Source: an uncultured Bacteroidales bacterium
GTDB lineage: Bacteria > Bacteroidota > Bacteroidia > Bacteroidales > Paludibacteraceae
Length of the DNA: 7,121 bases
Reading direction: 5' to 3'
NCBI GenBank assembly: GCA_903929065.1
Contig: CAIYTJ010000545.1
Span: 1-7,121 of the forward strand
Below the pieces are notes generated by a model, which ran no database searches, was not told the origin of the DNA, and saw only the letters and a program-made list of their open reading frames with translations. The translations under genes were made by a program, and so were the position numbers. Numbering within the stretch: position 1 is the first letter of the stretch; the number at the start of each line of letters is the position of its first letter. Below are positions 6,081-7,121 of the stretch, piece after piece.

Positions 6081-6092
6081 CCCCATTAGGGG
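6081..6092. repeat. Short GC palindrome across the AraC gene stop codon
   Basis: CCCCATTAGGGG, read on the minus strand as CCCCTAATGGGG, contains the TAA stop of the AraC-family gene in its loop. It has a 4-bp G/C stem and a 4-nt loop without a clear T tract, so it is a poor terminator. No better terminator was seen between this stop and the repeat array. Confidence 0.35.
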
Positions 6093-7030
6093 TTTGGGGC
6101 GATTCCCAACTCATCCAGATATTCACTCGTAGTTTTGCCGGTAAACTTCTTGAAAGTATTAAAAAAGCTTGATCTTGATTCAAATCCACATTCACAGACA
6201 ATGGCCTCCACCTTCAAGTGCTGTCCTTGTCCGTTTTTAAGCAACCGACAGGCATGTTCCACCCGATACCTATTTACAAAGTCATGAAAGTTATCGTCGG
6301 AAAAATTATTAATAGAGTCCGAAATACGATGTCTTGGAATGCCTGAACGATCAGCGACATATTGTAGGTTACATTTGTGTGACAAATAAAGTTGTTGAGT
6401 CTCCATCAATTCTTTCAGCTTTTGAAGAATTTTCAAAGCCTGCTCTTCTGTGAGGTGTGACTGTGAATTTGATTTAGTTTTCTCTTTTGATTCGATACTT
6501 TTTGGCAGTTCGATAGGCTTTTTAGGTTCGATAGCCCGGGGAAGTATGATAAGTGGTTTCGGTTGTGAAGGTATTAGCTTTTTATCTATAAAAAATCCAA
6601 AGGTAGGTACGGACAGAAAACTTAACGTACCGTTGTAGAGCAAAATGTCCAAAAAAGTGTCCATTGTCAGTTCAAATTCCGGCACAGCAAGTTGGGCATA
6701 CAAACAACTGCTACCGGTTATGGCCGGAAAGAAGAACATTAAAACCATAAATTCCTTTTTCAGAGTCCATGTATCTTTATCATAATTACGAGGGTGGATA
6801 ATCTTCAACAAGTGATGCAGCAGTGCATACATTCCAAAAAATAAACAGATAAAGATTGTCAATACCAATGAACGGTGATATTCGAGCCAATTGACGAATC
6901 CAAATGGTTTAGTGATATTAGCCAATACAACAAAGAAAAAAATCATCCAGTAATAATAGTTTCTTCCCTTATCATTCCACAGAAATAAGGGAAACGGACG
7001 GTTCAGAAAATGTTTGAATCTTTTTTGCAT
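6086..7030 (-). CDS. Membrane-anchored AraC-family transcriptional regulator
   Basis: This 314-residue protein has two parts. The N-terminal part has four predicted membrane helices, at about residues 27-45, 54-75, 94-113 and 126-148. The first is preceded by a short segment, RPFPLFLWNDKGRNYYY, and ends in a KPFGF motif of the kind seen in the membrane domains of Bacteroidota LytTR and AraC regulators. A Pro/Lys/Glu/Ser-rich linker (about 152-192) follows. Residues about 210-308 are an AraC-type double helix-turn-helix: first helices around CNLQYVADRSGIPRHRISDS, then the signature VEAIVCECGFESRSSFFNTF followed by KKFTGKTTSEYLDELG. The DNA-binding domain thus sits at the membrane on the cytoplasmic side, and the signal is unknown. 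The ATG at 7030 has a TAnnTTTG box at 7098-7105 upstream. The gene is followed by the 42-bp array, which its transcript may run into. Its target is not evident, and there is no sign that it controls the fucose genes. Confidence 0.9.
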   Translation of the reverse strand: MQKRFKHFLNRPFPLFLWNDKGRNYYYWMIFFFVVLANITKPFGFVNWLEYHRSLVLTIFICLFFGMYALLHHLLKIIHPRNYDKDTWTLKKEFMVLMFFFPAITGSSCLYAQLAVPEFELTMDTFLDILLYNGTLSFLSVPTFGFFIDKKLIPSQPKPLIILPRAIEPKKPIELPKSIESKEKTKSNSQSHLTEEQALKILQKLKELMETQQLYLSHKCNLQYVADRSGIPRHRISDSINNFSDDNFHDFVNRYRVEHACRLLKNGQGQHLKVEAIVCECGFESRSSFFNTFKKFTGKTTSEYLDELGIAPNP

Positions 7031-7097
7031 AGTGGTTAATTGCTATGTCTTCGGAAACTTTAGACTGGCTTTAAATAACGTTAATTAATTTGTAGTA

Positions 7098-7105
7098 CAA
7101 AAATA
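7098..7105 (-). promoter_or_regulatory. Possible -7 promoter box of the AraC-family gene
   Basis: On the minus strand this reads TATTTTTG, matching the TAnnTTTG consensus, about 68 bp before the ATG at 7030. The matching -33 TTTG would lie at about 7125, just outside the window, so it cannot be checked here. Confidence 0.4.
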
Positions 7106-7121
7106 AGAAATTAATTTAAAT

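Noticed and set aside
6089..6099. G-quadruplex from GGGGTTTGGGG
   Set aside because: Only two G4 runs are present; a quadruplex within one strand needs four.

Overview
The window looks like chromosomal DNA of a Bacteroidota bacterium. The base composition is AT-rich, and start codons have no clear Shine-Dalgarno sequence. Several starts carry the Bacteroidota -7 box TAnnTTTG upstream, and the best one also has a matching -33 TTTG. The gene types fit too: FucP and FucI with a GntR/FucR-like regulator, a membrane-anchored AraC regulator, and a small C-terminal Fn3-like protein. The genus cannot be fixed from this sequence.

Positions 1-3703 (minus strand) are an L-fucose catabolic operon. In transcription order it has a RhaM-type (DUF718) sugar mutarotase, the fucose/H+ symporter FucP, a GntR-family regulator and L-fucose isomerase FucI, which runs off the left edge. 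The mutarotase, fucP and regulator genes are 14 and 6 bp apart. An 82-bp gap precedes fucI. An 18-bp motif recurs with 16 of 18 bases identical before the mutarotase gene and before fucI, so it is a candidate operator for the regulator encoded in the operon.

Positions 3704-4159 are a divergent intergenic region. Positions 4160-4849 (plus strand) hold a secreted alpha-L-fucosidase (GH29) reading frame. It stops shortly after the predicted catalytic nucleophile, so roughly the second half of the enzyme is missing. Intact, it would have released L-fucose outside the cytoplasm for FucP to import, so the remnant fits the operon beside it.

Positions 4920-5676 hold a self-contained minus-strand unit: a promoter, a 207-residue Fn3-like protein of unknown role, and a strong intrinsic terminator.

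Positions 5689-6062 are the least ordinary part. A 34-bp near-perfect palindrome is followed by seven head-to-tail copies of a strictly 42-bp repeat. Each copy has a conserved 20-bp core and a more variable 22-bp tail. Positions 6086-7030 (minus strand) encode an AraC-family regulator with four predicted membrane helices; it ends just short of the array. No tRNA, rRNA, CRISPR array with cas genes, transposase or phage gene was recognised.
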